Part shown: positions 12,092-25,600 of the stretch, piece by piece | Numbering within the stretch: the first letter of the stretch is position 1 | Layout: every line of letters starts with the position of its first letter | From: Pegoplata infirma | Taxonomy: Eukaryota; Arthropoda; Insecta; Diptera; Anthomyiidae | NCBI GenBank assembly: GCA_963921195.1 | Contig: OY992537.1 | Span: forward strand, 148,979,841-149,043,840 | Length of the DNA stretch: 64,000 nucleotides | Direction of reading: 5' to 3' | Made by a program: the position numbers and the translations under genes | The notes under the pieces: generated by a model | The model's input: only the letters and a program-made list of their open reading frames with translations | Database searches by the model: none | Told to the model about the DNA's origin: nothing

Positions 12092-15000
12092 CAGGGCCCC
12101 ACCGAGTTATAGCAATTTAAAAATGAGGGTCTCCAAGAAACCTTAAATAATGGGTTTCTCATAAAAATGAAAAAAAAACTTTGAATAAATGCATATATCT
12201 CTGTAAGTACCAGCCCGATTGCCTCACATTTGGTTCCAGAGGAAAGATAAAGTCTCAATATTTTATTTTTTTGTTATTTTGACAAAATCGGAGCAATAGT
12301 TGCAGAGATACAGCCGTTGAAAGTAAAAGGTCTCCAGACTACGAAAAATTACAAGTTTATCATTTTTGAAAAAATAAATTTTTTTAAAAATTTAAAATCG
12401 AGCAATCTCTTTTATTCTAATTAAACTTTATTGAAAAAGATTTAAATTCGTGCAAAGGCATTTGAAATCGATATAATGGTAACCTTGATATAGCCATTTC
12501 AAGTTATTACAAGTAACCCGAAAATATTTTTGATATGAATGCATAAATATCTGTTAATACTAGTCCGATAGTCTTAATTTTTTTCTGTCATGATAAAGCT
12601 AATATACTTATGCATTCTAGTTTTTATAGAGTCAAAATCGGATCATTATTTACCGAGTTATAGCAATTTAAAAATGAGGGTCTCCAAGAAACCTTAAATA
12701 ATGGGTTTCTCATAAAAATAAAAAAAAAACTTTGCATAAATGCATATATCTCTGTAAGTACCAGCCCGATTGCCTCACATTTGGTTCTAGAGGAAAGATA
12801 AAGTCTCAATCTTTTATTTTTTTGTTATTTTGACAAAATCGGAGCAATAGTTGCAGAGATACAGCCGTTGAAAGTAAAAGGTCTCCAGACTACGAAAAAT
12901 TACAAGTTTATCATTTTTGAAAAAAAAAAAATTTTTAAAAATTTAAAATCGAGCAATCTCTTTTATTCTATTTAAACTTTATTGAAAAAGATTTAAATTC
13001 GTGCAAAGGCATTAGAAAACGATAGAATGGTAACCTTGATATAGCCATTTCAAGTTATTACAAGTAACCCGAAAATATTTTTGATATGAATGCATAAATA
13101 TCTGTTAATACTAGTATGATAGTCTTAAATTTTTTCTGTCATGATAAAGCTAATATACTTATGCATTCTAGTTTTTATAGAGTCAAAATCGCATCATTAT
13201 TTACCGAGTTATAGCAATTTAAAAATGAGGGTCTCCAAAAAACCTTAAATAATGGGTTTCTCATAAAAATGAAAAAAAAACTTTGCATAAATGCATATAT
13301 CTCTGTAAGTACCAGCCCGATTGTCTCACATTTGGTTCCAGAGGAAAGATAAAGTCTCAATCTTTTATTTTTTTGTTATTTTGACAAAATCGGAGCAATA
13401 GTTGCAGAGATACAGCCGTTGAAAGTAAAAGGTCTCCAGACTACGAAAAATTACAAGTTTATCATTTTTGAAAAAATAAATTTTTTTAAAAATTTAAAAT
13501 CGAGCAATCTCTTTTATTCTAATTAAACTTTATTGAAAAAGATTTAAATTCGTGCAAAGGCATTTGAAATTGATATAATGGTAACCTTGATATAGCCATT
13601 TCAAGTTATTACAAGTAACCCGAAAATATTTTTGATATGAATGCATAAATATCTGTTAATACTAGTCCGATAGTCTTAATTTTTTTCGGTCATGATAAAG
13701 CTAATATACTTATGCATTCTAGTTTTTATAGAGTCAAAATCGGATCATTATTTACCGAGTTATAGCAATTTAAAAATGAGGGTCTCCAAGAAACCTTAAA
13801 TAATGGGTTTCTCATAAAAATGAAAAAAAAACTTTGAATAAATGCATATATCTCTGTAAGTACCAGCCCGATTGCCTCACATTTGGTTCCAGAGGAAAGA
13901 TAAAGTCTCAATATTTTATTTTTTTGTTATTTTGACAAAATCGGAGCAATAGTTGCAGAGATACAGCCGTTGAAAGTAAAAGGTCTCCAGACTACGAAAA
14001 ATTACAAGTTTATCATTTTTGAAAAAATAATTTTTTTTAAAAATTTAAAATCGAGCAATCTCTTTTATTCTAATTAAACTTTATTGAAAAAGATTTAAAT
14101 TCGTGCAAAGGCATTTGAAATCGATATAATGGTAACCTTGATATAGCCATTTCAAGTTATTACAAGTAACCCGAAAATATTTTTGATATGAATGCATAAA
14201 TATCTGTTAATACTAGTCCGATAGTCTTAATTTTTTTCTGTCATGATAAAGCTAATATACTTATGCATTCTAGTTTTTATAGAGTCAAAATCGGATCATT
14301 ATTTACCGAGTTATAGCAATTTAAAAATGAGGGTCTCCAAGAAACCTTAAATAATGGGTTTCTCATAAAAAAAAAAAAAAACTTTGCATAAATGCATATA
14401 TCTCTGTAAGTACCAGCCCGATTGCCTCACATTTGGTTCCAGAGGAAAGATAAAGTCTCAATCTTTTATTTTTTTGTTATTTTGACAAAATCGGAGCAAT
14501 AGTTGCAGAGATACAGCCGTTGAAAGTAAAAGGTCTCCAGACTACGAAAAATTACAAGTTTATCATTTTTGAAAAAATAATTTTTTTTAAAAATTTAAAA
14601 TCGAGCAATCTCTTTTATTCTATTTAAACTTTATTGAAAAAAATTTAAATTCGTGCAAAGGCATTTGAAATCGAAATAATGGTAATCTTGATATAGCCAT
14701 TTCAAGTTATTACAAGTAACCCGAAAATATTTTTGATATGAATGCATAAATATCTGTTAATACTAGTCCGATAGTCTTAAGTTTTTTCTGTCATGATAAA
14801 GCTAATATTCTTATGCCTTCTAGTTTTTATAGAGTCAAAATCGGATCATTATTTACCGAGTTATAGCAATTTAAAAATGATGGTCTCCAAAAAACCATAA
14901 ATAATGGGTTTCTCATAAAAATGAAAAACAAACTTTGCATAAATGCATATATCTCTGTAAGTACCAGCCCGATTGTCTCACATTTGGTTCCAGAGGAAAG

Positions 15001-16992
15001 ATAAAGTCTCAATCTTTATTTTTTTGTTATTTTGACAAAATCGGAGCAATAGTTGCAGAGATACAGCCGTTGAAAGTAAAAGGTCTCCAGACTACGAAAA
15101 ATTACAAGTTTATCATTTTTGAAAAAATAAATTTTTTTAAAAATTTAAAATCGAGCAATCTCTTTTATTATATTTAAACTTTATTGAAAAAGATTTAAAT
15201 TCGTGCAAAGGCATTAGAAAACGATAGAATGGTAACCTTGATATAGCCATTTCAAGTTATTACAAGTAACCCGAAAATATTTTTGATATGAATGCATAAA
15301 TATCTGTTAATACTAGTCCGATAGTCTTAATTTTTTTCTGTCATGATAAAGCTAATATACTTATGCCTTCTAGTTTTTATAGAGTCAACATCGGATCATT
15401 ATTTACCGAGTTATAGCAATTTAAAAATGAGGGTCTCCAAAAAACCTTAAATAATGGGTTTCTCATAAAAATGAAAAAAAAAACTTTGCATAAATGCATA
15501 TATCTCTGTAAGTACCAGCCCGATTGTCTCACATTTGGTTCCAGAGGAAAGATAAAGTCTCAATCTTTTATTTTTTTGTTATTTTGACAAAATCGGAGCA
15601 ATAGTTGCAGAGATACAGCCGTTGAAAGTAAAAGGTCTCCAGACTACGAAAAATTACAAGTTTATCATTTTTGAAAAAATATTTTTTTTTTAAAATTTAA
15701 AATCGAGCAATCTCTTTTATTCTATTTAAACTTTATTGAAAAAGATTTAAATTCGTGCAAAGGCATTAGAAAACGATAGAATGGTAACCTTGATATAGCC
15801 ATTTCAAGTTATTACAAGTAACCCGAAAATATTTTTGATATGAATGCATAAATATCTGTTAATACTAGTCTGATAGTCTTAAATTTTTTCTGTCATGATA
15901 AAGCTAATATACTTATGCATTCAAGTTTTTATAGAGTCAAAATCGCATCATTATTTACCGAGTTATAGCAATTTAAAAATTAAGGTCTCCAAAAAACCTT
16001 AAATAATGGGTTTCTCATAAAAATGAAAAAAAAACTTTGCATAAATGCATATATCTCTTTAAGTACCAGCCCGATTGTCTCACATTTGGTTCCAGAGGAA
16101 AGATAAAGTCTCAATCTTTTATTTTTTTGTTATTTTGACAAAATCGGAGCAATAGTTGCAGAGATACAGCCGTTGAAAGTAAAAGGTCTCCAGACTACGA
16201 AAAATTACAAGTTTATCATTTTTGAAAAAATAAATTTTTTTAAAAATTTAAAATCGAGCAATCTCTTTTATTCTAATTTAACTTTATTGAAAAAGATTTA
16301 AATTCGTGCAAAGGCATTTGAAATCGATATAATGGTAACCTTGATATAGCCATTTCAAGTTATTACAAGTAACCCGAAAATATTTTTGATATGAATGCAT
16401 AAATATCTGTTAATACTAGTCCGATAGTCTTAATATTTTTCTGTCATGATAAAGCTAATATACTTATGCATTCTACTTTTTATAGAGTCAAAATCGGATC
16501 ATTATTTACCGAGTTATAGCAATTTAAAAATGAGGGTCTCCAAGAAACCTTAAATAATGGGTTTCTCATAAAAATGAAAAAAAAAACTTTGCATAAATGC
16601 ATATATCTCTGTAAGTACCAGCCCGATTGTCTCACATTTGGTTCCAGAGGAAAGATAAAGTCTCAATCTTTTATTTTTTTGTTATTTTGACAAAATCGGA
16701 GCAATAGTTGCAGAGATACAGCCGTTGAAAGTAAAAGGTCTCCAGACTACGAAAAATTACAAGTTTATCATTTTTGAAAAAATAAATTTTTTTAAAAATT
16801 TAAAATCGAGCAATCTCTTTTATTCTAATTAAACTTTATTGAAAAAGATTTAAATTCGTGCAAAGGCATTTGAAATTGATATAATGGTAACCTTGATATA
16901 GCCATTTCAAGTTATTACAAGTAACCCGAAAATATTTTTGATATGAATGCATAAATATCTGTTAATACTAGTCCGATAGCCTTAATTTTTTT

Positions 16993-17266
16993 CTGTCATG
17001 ATAAAGCTAATATACTTATGCATTCTACTTTTTATAGAGTCAAAATCGGATCATTATTTACCGAGTTATAGCAATTTAAAAATGAGGGTCTCCAAGAAAC
17101 CTTAAATAATGGGTTTCTCATAAAAATGAAAAAAAACTTTGAATAAATGCATATATAATGGTAACCTTGATATAGCCATTTCAAGTTATTACAAGTAACC
17201 CGAAAATATTTTTGATATGAATGCATAAATATCTGTTAATACTAGTCTGATAGTCTTAATTTTTTT
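16993..17266. repeat. Truncated satellite monomer (274 bp)
   Basis: The spacing between successive CTGTCATG anchors drops from ~551 to 274 bp. Sequence jumps from GAATAAATGCATATA straight into ATAATGGTAACC, skipping about 277 bp. The join shares the short string ATA, consistent with an end-joining deletion. It coincides with the left edge of the segment later duplicated at 5511 bp offset. Confidence 0.85.
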
Positions 17267-20200
17267 CTGTCATGATAAAGCTAATATACTTATGCATTCT
17301 AATTTTTATAGAGTCAAAATCGGATCATTATTTACCGACTTATAGCAATTTAAAAATGAGGGTCTCCAAAAAACCTTAAATAATGGGTTTCTCATAAAAA
17401 TAAAAAAAAAACTTTGCATAAATGCATATATCTCTGTAAGTACCAGCCCGATTGTCTCACATTTGGTTCCAGAGGAAAGGTAAAGTCTCAATCTTTTATT
17501 TTTTTGTTATTTTGACAAAATCGGAGCAATAGTTGCAGAGATACAGCCGTTGAAAGTAAAAGGTCTCCAGACTACGAAAAATTACAAGTTTATCATTTTT
17601 GAAAAAATAAATTTTTTTAAAAATTTAAAATCGAGCAATCTCTTTTATTCTATTTAAACTTTATTGAAAAAGATTTAAATTCGTGCAAAGGCATTAGAAA
17701 ACGATAGAATGGTAACCTTGATATAGCCATTTCAAGTTATTACAAGTAACCCGAAAATATTTTTGATATGAATGCATAAATATCTGTTAATACTAGTCCG
17801 ATAGTCTTAATTTTTTTCTGTCATGATAAAGCTAATATACTTATGCCTTCTAGTTTTTATAGAGTCAAAATCGGATCATTATTTACCGAGTTATAGCAAT
17901 TTAAAAATGAGGGTCTCCAAAAAACCTTAAATAATGGGTTTCTCATAAAAATGAAAAAAAAAACTTTGCATAAATGCATATATCTCTGTAAGTACCAGCC
18001 CGATTGTCTCACATTTGGTTCCAGAGGAAAGATAAAGTCTCAATCTTTTATTTTTTTGTTATTTTGACAAAATCGGAGCAATAGTTGCAGAGATACAGCC
18101 GTTGAAAGTAAAAGGTCTCCAGACTACGAAAAATTACAAGTTTATCATTTTTGAAAAAAAAATTTTTTTTAAAAATTTAAAATCGAGCAATCTCTTTTAT
18201 TCTATTTAAACTTTATTGAAAAAGATTTAAATTCGTGCAAAGGCATTAGAAAACGATAGAATGGTAACCTTGATATAGCCATTTCAAGTTATTACAAGTA
18301 ACCCGAAAATATTTTTGATATGAATGCATAAATATCTGTTAATACTAGTCCGATAGTCTTAATTTTTTTCTGTCATGATAAAGCTAATATACTTATATAT
18401 TCAAGTTTTTATAGAGTCAAAATCGGATCATTATTTACCGAGTTATAGCAATTTAAAAATGAGGGTCTCCAAGAAACCTTAAATAATGGGTTTCTCATAA
18501 AAATGAAAAAAAAAAACTTTGAATAAATGCATATATCTCTGTAAGTACCAGCCCGATTGCCTCACATTTGGTTCCAGAGGAAAGATAAAGTATCAATATT
18601 TTATTTTTTTGTTATTTTGACAAAATCGGAGCAATAGTTGCAGAGATACAGCCGTTGAAAGTAAAAGGTCTCCAGACTACGAAAAATTACAAGTTTATCA
18701 TTTTTGAAAAAATAAATTTTTTTAAAAATTTAAAATCGAGCAATCTCTTTTATTCTAATTAAACTTTATTGAAAAAGATTTAAATTCGTGCAAAGGCATT
18801 TGAAATTGATATAATGGTAACCTTGATATAGCCATTTCAAGTTATTACAAGTAACCCGAAAATATTTTTGATATGAATGCATAAATATCTGTTAATACTA
18901 GTCCGATAGTCTTAATTTTTTTCTGTCATGATAAAGCTAATATACTTATGCATTCTAGTTTTTATAGAGTCAAAATCGGATCATTATTTACCGAGTTATA
19001 GCAATTTAAAAATGAGGGTCTCCAAGAAACCTTAAATAATGGGTTTCTCATAAAAATGAAAAAAAAAACTTTGAATAAATGCATATATCTCTGTAAGTAC
19101 CAGCCCGATTGCCTCACATTTGGTTCCAGAGGTATCAATATTTTATTTTTTTGTTATTTTGACAAAATCGGAGCAATAGTTGCAGAGATACAGCCGTTGA
19201 AAGTAAAAGGTCTCCAGACTACGAAAAATTACAAGTTTATAATTTTTGAAAACATAAATTTTTTTAAAAATTTAAAATCGAGCAATCTCTTTTATTCTAA
19301 TTAAACTTTATTGAAAAAGATTTAAATTCATGCAAAGGCATTTGAAATCGATATAATGGTAACCTTGATATAGCCATTTCAAGTTATTACAAGTAACCCG
19401 AAAATATTTTTGATATGAATGCATAAATATCTGTTAATACTAGTCCGATAGTCTTAATTTTTTTCTGTCATGATAAAGCTAATATACTTATGCATTCTAG
19501 TTTTTATAGAGTCAAAATCGGATCATTATTTACCGAGTTATAGCAATTTAAAAATGAGGGTCTCCAAGAAACCTTAAATAATGGGTTTCTCATAAAAATA
19601 AAAAAAAACTTTGCATAAATGCATATATCTCTGTAAGTACCAGCCCGATTGCCTCACATTTGGTTCCAGAGGAAAGATAAAGTCTCAATCTTTTATGTTT
19701 TTGTTATTTTGACAAAATCGGAGCAATAGTTGCAGAGATACAGCCGTTGAAAGTAAAAGGTCTCCAGACTACGAAAAATTACAAGTTTATCATTTTTGAA
19801 AAAATAAATTTTTTTAAAAATTTAAAATCGAGCAATCTCTTTTATTCTATTTAAACTTTATTGAAAAAGATTTAAATTCGTGCAAAGGCATTTGAAATCG
19901 AAATAATGGTAACCTTGATATAGCCATTTCAAGTTATTACAAGTAACCCGAAAATATTTTTGATATGAATGCATAAATATCTGTTAATACTAGTCCGATA
20001 GTCTTAATTTTTTGCTGTCATGATAAAGCTAATATACTTATGCATTCTAGTTTTTATAGAGTCAAAATCGGATAATTATTTACCGAGTTATAGCAATTTA
20101 AAAATGAGGGTCTCCAAAAAACCTTAAATAATGGGTTTCTCATAAAAATGAAAAAAAAAACTTTGCATAAATGCATATATCTCTGTAAGTACCAGCCCGA

Positions 20201-21231
20201 TTGTCTCACATTTGGTTCCAGAGGAAAGATAAAGTCTTAATCTTTTATTTTTTTGTTATTTTGACAAAATCGGAGCAATAGTTGCAGAGATACAGCCGTT
20301 GAAAGTAAAAGGTCTCCAGACTACGAAAAATTACAAGTTTATCATTTTTGAAAAAATAAATTTTTTTAAAAATTTAAAATCGAGCAATCTCTTTTATTCT
20401 ATTTAAACTTTATTGAAAAAGATTTAAATTCGTGCAAAGGCATTTGAAAGCGATATAATGGTAACCTTGATATAGCCATTTCAAGTTATTACAAGTAACC
20501 CGAAAATATTTTTGATATGAATGCATAAATATCTGTTAATACTAGTCTGATAGTCTTAATTTTTTTCTGTCATGATAAAGCTAATATACTTATGCATTCT
20601 AATTTTTATAGAGTCAAAATCGGATCATTATTTACCGAGTTATAGCAATTTAAAAATGAGGGTCTCCAAAAAACCTTAAATAATGGGTTTCTCATAAAAA
20701 TGAAAAAAAAAACTTTGCATAAATGCATATATCTCTGTAAGTACCAGCCCGATTGTCTCACATTTGGTTCCAGAGGAAAGATAAAGTCTCAATCTTTTAT
20801 TTTTTTGTTATTTTGACAAAATCGGAGCAATAGTTGCAGAGATACAGCCGTTGAAAGTAAAAGGTCTCCAGACTACGAAAAATTACAAGTTTATCATTTT
20901 TGAAAAAATAAATTTTTTTAAAAATTTAAAATCGAGCAATCTCTTTTATTCTATTTAAACTTTATTGAAAAAGATTTAAATTCGTGCAAAGGCATTAGAA
21001 AACGATAGAATGGTAACCTTGATATAGCCATTTCAAGTTATTACAAGTAACCCGAAAATATTTTTGATATGAATGCATAAATATCTGTTAATACTAGTCC
21101 GATAGTCTTAATTTTTTTCTGTCATGATAAAGCTAATATACTTATGCCTTCTAGTTTTTATAGAGTCAAAATCGGATCATTATTTACCGAGTTATAGCAA
21201 TTTAAAAATGAGGGTCTCCAAAAAACCTTAA
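17155..21231. repeat. Segmental duplication, copy 1 (offset 5511 bp)
   Basis: This stretch shares rare private variants with 22666-26742 at a constant offset of 5511 bp. They include CGACTTATAG (17337 and 22848), GGAAAGGTAAAG (17472 and 22983), CTTATATATTCAAG (18391 and 23902), a 12-bp deletion giving GAGGTATCAATA (19130 and 24641), TTTATGTTTTTG (near 19693 and 25204) and GGATAATTATT (20070 and 25581). The outer ends are set where the two stop agreeing and are approximate on the right. Confidence 0.88.
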
Positions 21232-22665
21232 TTAATGGGTTTCTCATAAAAATGAAAAAAAAACTTTGCATAAATGCATATATCTCTGTAAGTACCAGCC
21301 CGATTGTCTCACATTTGGTTCCAGAGGAAAGATAAAGTCTCAATCTTTTATTTTTTTGTTATTTTGACAAAATCGGAGCAATAGTTGCAGAGATACAGCC
21401 GTTGAAAGTAAAAGGTCTCCAGACTACAAAAAATTACAAGTTTATCATTTTTGAAAAAATATTTTTTTTTTAAAAATTTAAAATCGAGCAATCTCTTTTA
21501 TTCGAATTAAACTTTATTGAAAAAGATTTAAATTCGTGCAAAGGCATTTGAAATCGATATAATGGTAACCTTGATATAGCCATTTCAAGTTATTACAAGT
21601 AACCCGAAAATATTTTTGATATGAATGCATAAATATCTGTTAATACTAGTCCGATAGTCTTAATTTTTTTCTGTCATGATAAAGCTAATATACTTATGCA
21701 TTCTAATTTTTATAGAGTCAAAATCGGATCATTATTTACCGAGTTATAGCAATTTAAAAATGAGGGTCTCCAAAAAACCTTAAATAATGGGTTTCTCATA
21801 AAAATGAAAAAAAAAACTTTGCATAAATGCATATATCTCTGTAAGTACCAATCCGATTGTCTCACATTTGGTTCCAGAGGAAAGATAAAGTCTCAATCTT
21901 TTATTTTTTTGTTATTTTGACAAAATCGGAGCAATAGTTGCAGAGATACAGCCGTTGAAAAGTAAAAGGTCTCCAGACTACGAAAAATTACAAGTTTATC
22001 ATTTTTGAAAAAAAAAAAAAAATTTAAAAATTTAAAATCGAGCAATCTCTTTTATTCTATTTAAACTTTATTGAAAAAGATTTAAATTCGTGCAAAGGCA
22101 TTAGAAAACGATAGAATGGTAACCTTGATATAGCCATTTCAAGTTATTACAAGTAACCCGAAAATATTTTTGATATGAATGCATAAATATCTGTTAATAC
22201 TAGTCTGATAGTCTTAAATTTTTTCTGTCATGATATAGCTAATATACTTATGCATTCTAGTTTTTATAGAGTCAAAATCGCATCATTATTTACCGAGTTA
22301 TAGCAATTTAAAAATGAGGGTCTCCAAAAAACCTTAAATAATGGATTTCTCATAAAAATGAAAAAAAAAAACTTTGCATAAATGCATATATCTCTGTAAG
22401 TACCAGCCCGATTGTCTCACATTTGGTTCCAGAGGAAAGATAAAGTCTCAATCTTTTATTTTTTTGTTATTTTGACAAAATCGGAGCAATAGTTGCAGAG
22501 ATACAGCCGTTGAAAGTAAAAGGTCTCCAGACTACGAAAAATTACAAGTTTATCATTTTTGAAAAAATAAATTTTTTTAAAAATTTAAAATCGAGCAATC
22601 TCTTTTATTCTATTTAAACTTTATTGAAAAAAATTTAAATTCATGCAAAGGCATTTGAAATCGAA

Positions 22666-25600
22666 ATAATGGTAACCTTGATATAGCCATTTCAAGTTAT
22701 TACAAGTAACCCGAAAATATTTTTGATATGAATGCATAAATATCTGTTAATACTAGTCTGATAGTCTTAATTTTTTTCTGTCATGATAAAGCTAATATAC
22801 TTATGCATTCTAATTTTTATAGAGTCAAAATCGGATCATTATTTACCGACTTATAGCAATTTAAAAATGAGGGTCTCCAAAAAACCTTAAATAATGGGTT
22901 TCTCATAAAAATAAAAAAAAAACTTTGCATAAATGCATATATCTCTGTAAGTACCAGCCCGATTGTCTCACATTTGGTTCCAGAGGAAAGGTAAAGTCTC
23001 AATCTTTTATTTTTTTGTTATTTTGACAAAATCGGAGCAATAGTTGCAGAGATACAGCCGTTGAAAGTAAAAGGTCTCCAGACTACGAAAAATTACAAGT
23101 TTATCATTTTTGAAAAAATAAATTTTTTTAAAAATTTAAAATCGAGCAATCTCTTTTATTCTATTTAAACTTTATTGAAAAAGATTTAAATTCGTGCAAA
23201 GGCATTAGAAAACGATAGAATGGTAACCTTGATATAGCCATTTCAAGTTATTACAAGTAACCCGAAAATATTTTTGATATGAATGCATAAATATCTGTTA
23301 ATACTAGTCCGATAGTCTTAATTTTTTTCTGTCATGATAAAGCTAATATACTTATGCCTTCTAGTTTTTATAGAGTCAAAATCGGATCATTATTTACCGA
23401 GTTATAGCAATTTAAAAATGAGGGTCTCCAAAAAACCTTAAATAATGGGTTTCTCATAAAAATGAAAAAAAAAACTTTGCATAAATGCATATATCTCTGT
23501 AAGTACCAGCCCGATTGTCTCACATTTGGTTCCAGAGGAAAGATAAAGTCTCAATCTTTTATTTTTTTGTTATTTTGACAAAATCGGAGCAATAGTTGCA
23601 GAGATACAGCCGTTGAAAGTAAAAGGTCTCCAGACTACGAAAAATTACAAGTTTATCATTTTTGAAAAAAAATTTTTTTTTAAAAATTTAAAATCGAGCA
23701 ATCTCTTTTATTCTATTTAAACTTTATTGAAAAAGATTTAAATTCGTGCAAAGGCATTAGAAAACGATAGAATGGTAACCTTGATATAGCCATTTCAAGT
23801 TATTACAAGTAACCCGAAAATATTTTTGATATGAATGCATAAATATCTGTTAATACTAGTCCGATAGTCTTAATTTTTTTCTGTCATGATAAAGCTAATA
23901 TACTTATATATTCAAGTTTTTATAGAGTCAAAATCGGATCATTATTTACCGAGTTATAGCAATTTAAAAATGAGGGTCTCCAAGAAACCTTAAATAATGG
24001 GTTTCTCATAAAAATGAAAAAAAAAAACTTTGAATAAATGCATATATCTCTGTAAGTACCAGCCCGATTGCCTCACATTTGGTTCCAGAGGAAAGATAAA
24101 GTATCAATATTTTATTTTTTTGTTATTTTGACAAAATCGGAGCAATAGTTGCAGAGATACAGCCGTTGAAAGTAAAAGGTCTCCAGACTACGAAAAATTA
24201 CAAGTTTATCATTTTTGAAAAAATAAATTTTTTTAAAAATTTAAAATCGAGCAATCTCTTTTATTCTAATTAAACTTTATTGAAAAAGATTTAAATTCGT
24301 GCAAAGGCATTTGAAATTGATATAATGGTAACCTTGATATAGCCATTTCAAGTTATTACAAGTAACCCGAAAATATTTTTGATATGAATGCATAAATATC
24401 TGTTAATACTAGTCCGATAGTCTTAATTTTTTTCTGTCATGATAAAGCTAATATACTTATGCATTCTAGTTTTTATAGAGTCAAAATCGGATCATTATTT
24501 ACCGAGTTATAGCAATTTAAAAATGAGGGTCTCCAAGAAACCTTAAATAATGGGTTTCTCATAAAAATGAAAAAAAAAACTTTGAATAAATGCATATATC
24601 TCTGTAAGTACCAGCCCGATTGCCTCACATTTGGTTCCAGAGGTATCAATATTTTATTTTTTTGTTATTTTGACAAAATCGGAGCAATAGTTGCAGAGAT
24701 ACAGCCGTTGAAAGTAAAAGGTCTCCAGACTACGAAAAATTACAAGTTTATAATTTTTGAAAACATAAATTTTTTTAAAAATTTAAAATCGAGCAATCTC
24801 TTTTATTCTAATTAAACTTTATTGAAAAAGATTTAAATTCATGCAAAGGCATTTGAAATCCATATAATGGTAACCTTGATATAGCCATTTCAAGTTATTA
24901 CAAGTAACCCGAAAATATTTTTGATATGAATGCATAAATATCTGTTAATACTAGTCCGATAGTCTTAATTTTTTTCTGTCATGATAAAGCTAATATACTT
25001 ATGCATTCTAGTTTTTATAGAGTCAAAATCGGATCATTATTTACCGAGTTATAGCAATTTAAAAATGAGGGTCTCCAAGAAACCTTAAATAATGGGTTTC
25101 TCATAAAAATAAAAAAAAACTTTGCATAAATGCATATATCTCTGTAAGTACCAGCCCGATTGCCTCACATTTGGTTCCAGAGGAAAGATAAAGTCTCAAT
25201 CTTTTATGTTTTTGTTATTTTGACAAAATCGGAGCAATAGTTGCAGAGATACAGCCGTTGAAAGTAAAAGGTCTCCAGACTACGAAAAATTACAAGTTTA
25301 TCATTTTTGAAAAAATAAATTTTTTTAAAAATTTAAAATCGAGCAATCTCTTTTATTCTATTTAAACTTTATTGAAAAAGATTTAAATTCGTGCAAAGGC
25401 ATTTGAAATCGAAATAATGGTAACCTTGATATAGCCATTTCAAGTTATTACAAGTAACCCGAAAATATTTTTGATATGAATGCATAAATATCTGTTAATA
25501 CTAGTCCGATAGTCTTAATTTTTTGCTGTAATGATAAAGCTAATATACTTATGCATTCTAGTTTTTATAGAGTCAAAATCGGATAATTATTTACCGAGTT

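Larger units (their letters stand above)
11856..12100 (-). mobile_element. tRNA-derived SINE with poly(A) tail
   Basis: Read on the minus strand, the element begins GGGGCCCTGTAGTC at 12100. An A-box-like TAGTCTAGTTGG lies at 12091-12080 and a perfect B box, GGTTCGATTCC, at 12047-12037. These are the two halves of an internal RNA polymerase III promoter. A ~150-bp AT-rich body follows, then a run of 34 A (plus-strand T at 11854-11887). The possible anticodon loop ATGAAAC would give a GAA (Phe-type) anticodon, but the stem is poor, so the parent tRNA is uncertain. No target-site duplication is visible, and the satellite phase differs on the two sides. The long pure tail suggests a fairly recent insertion. 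SINEs depend on a LINE machinery, which is not present in this window. Confidence 0.85.

Noticed and set aside
12028..12100. Functional tRNA gene on the minus strand
   Set aside because: A and B boxes are present, but the anticodon and acceptor stems do not pair properly, and an AT-rich body with a long poly(A) tail follows. It is the head of a SINE.
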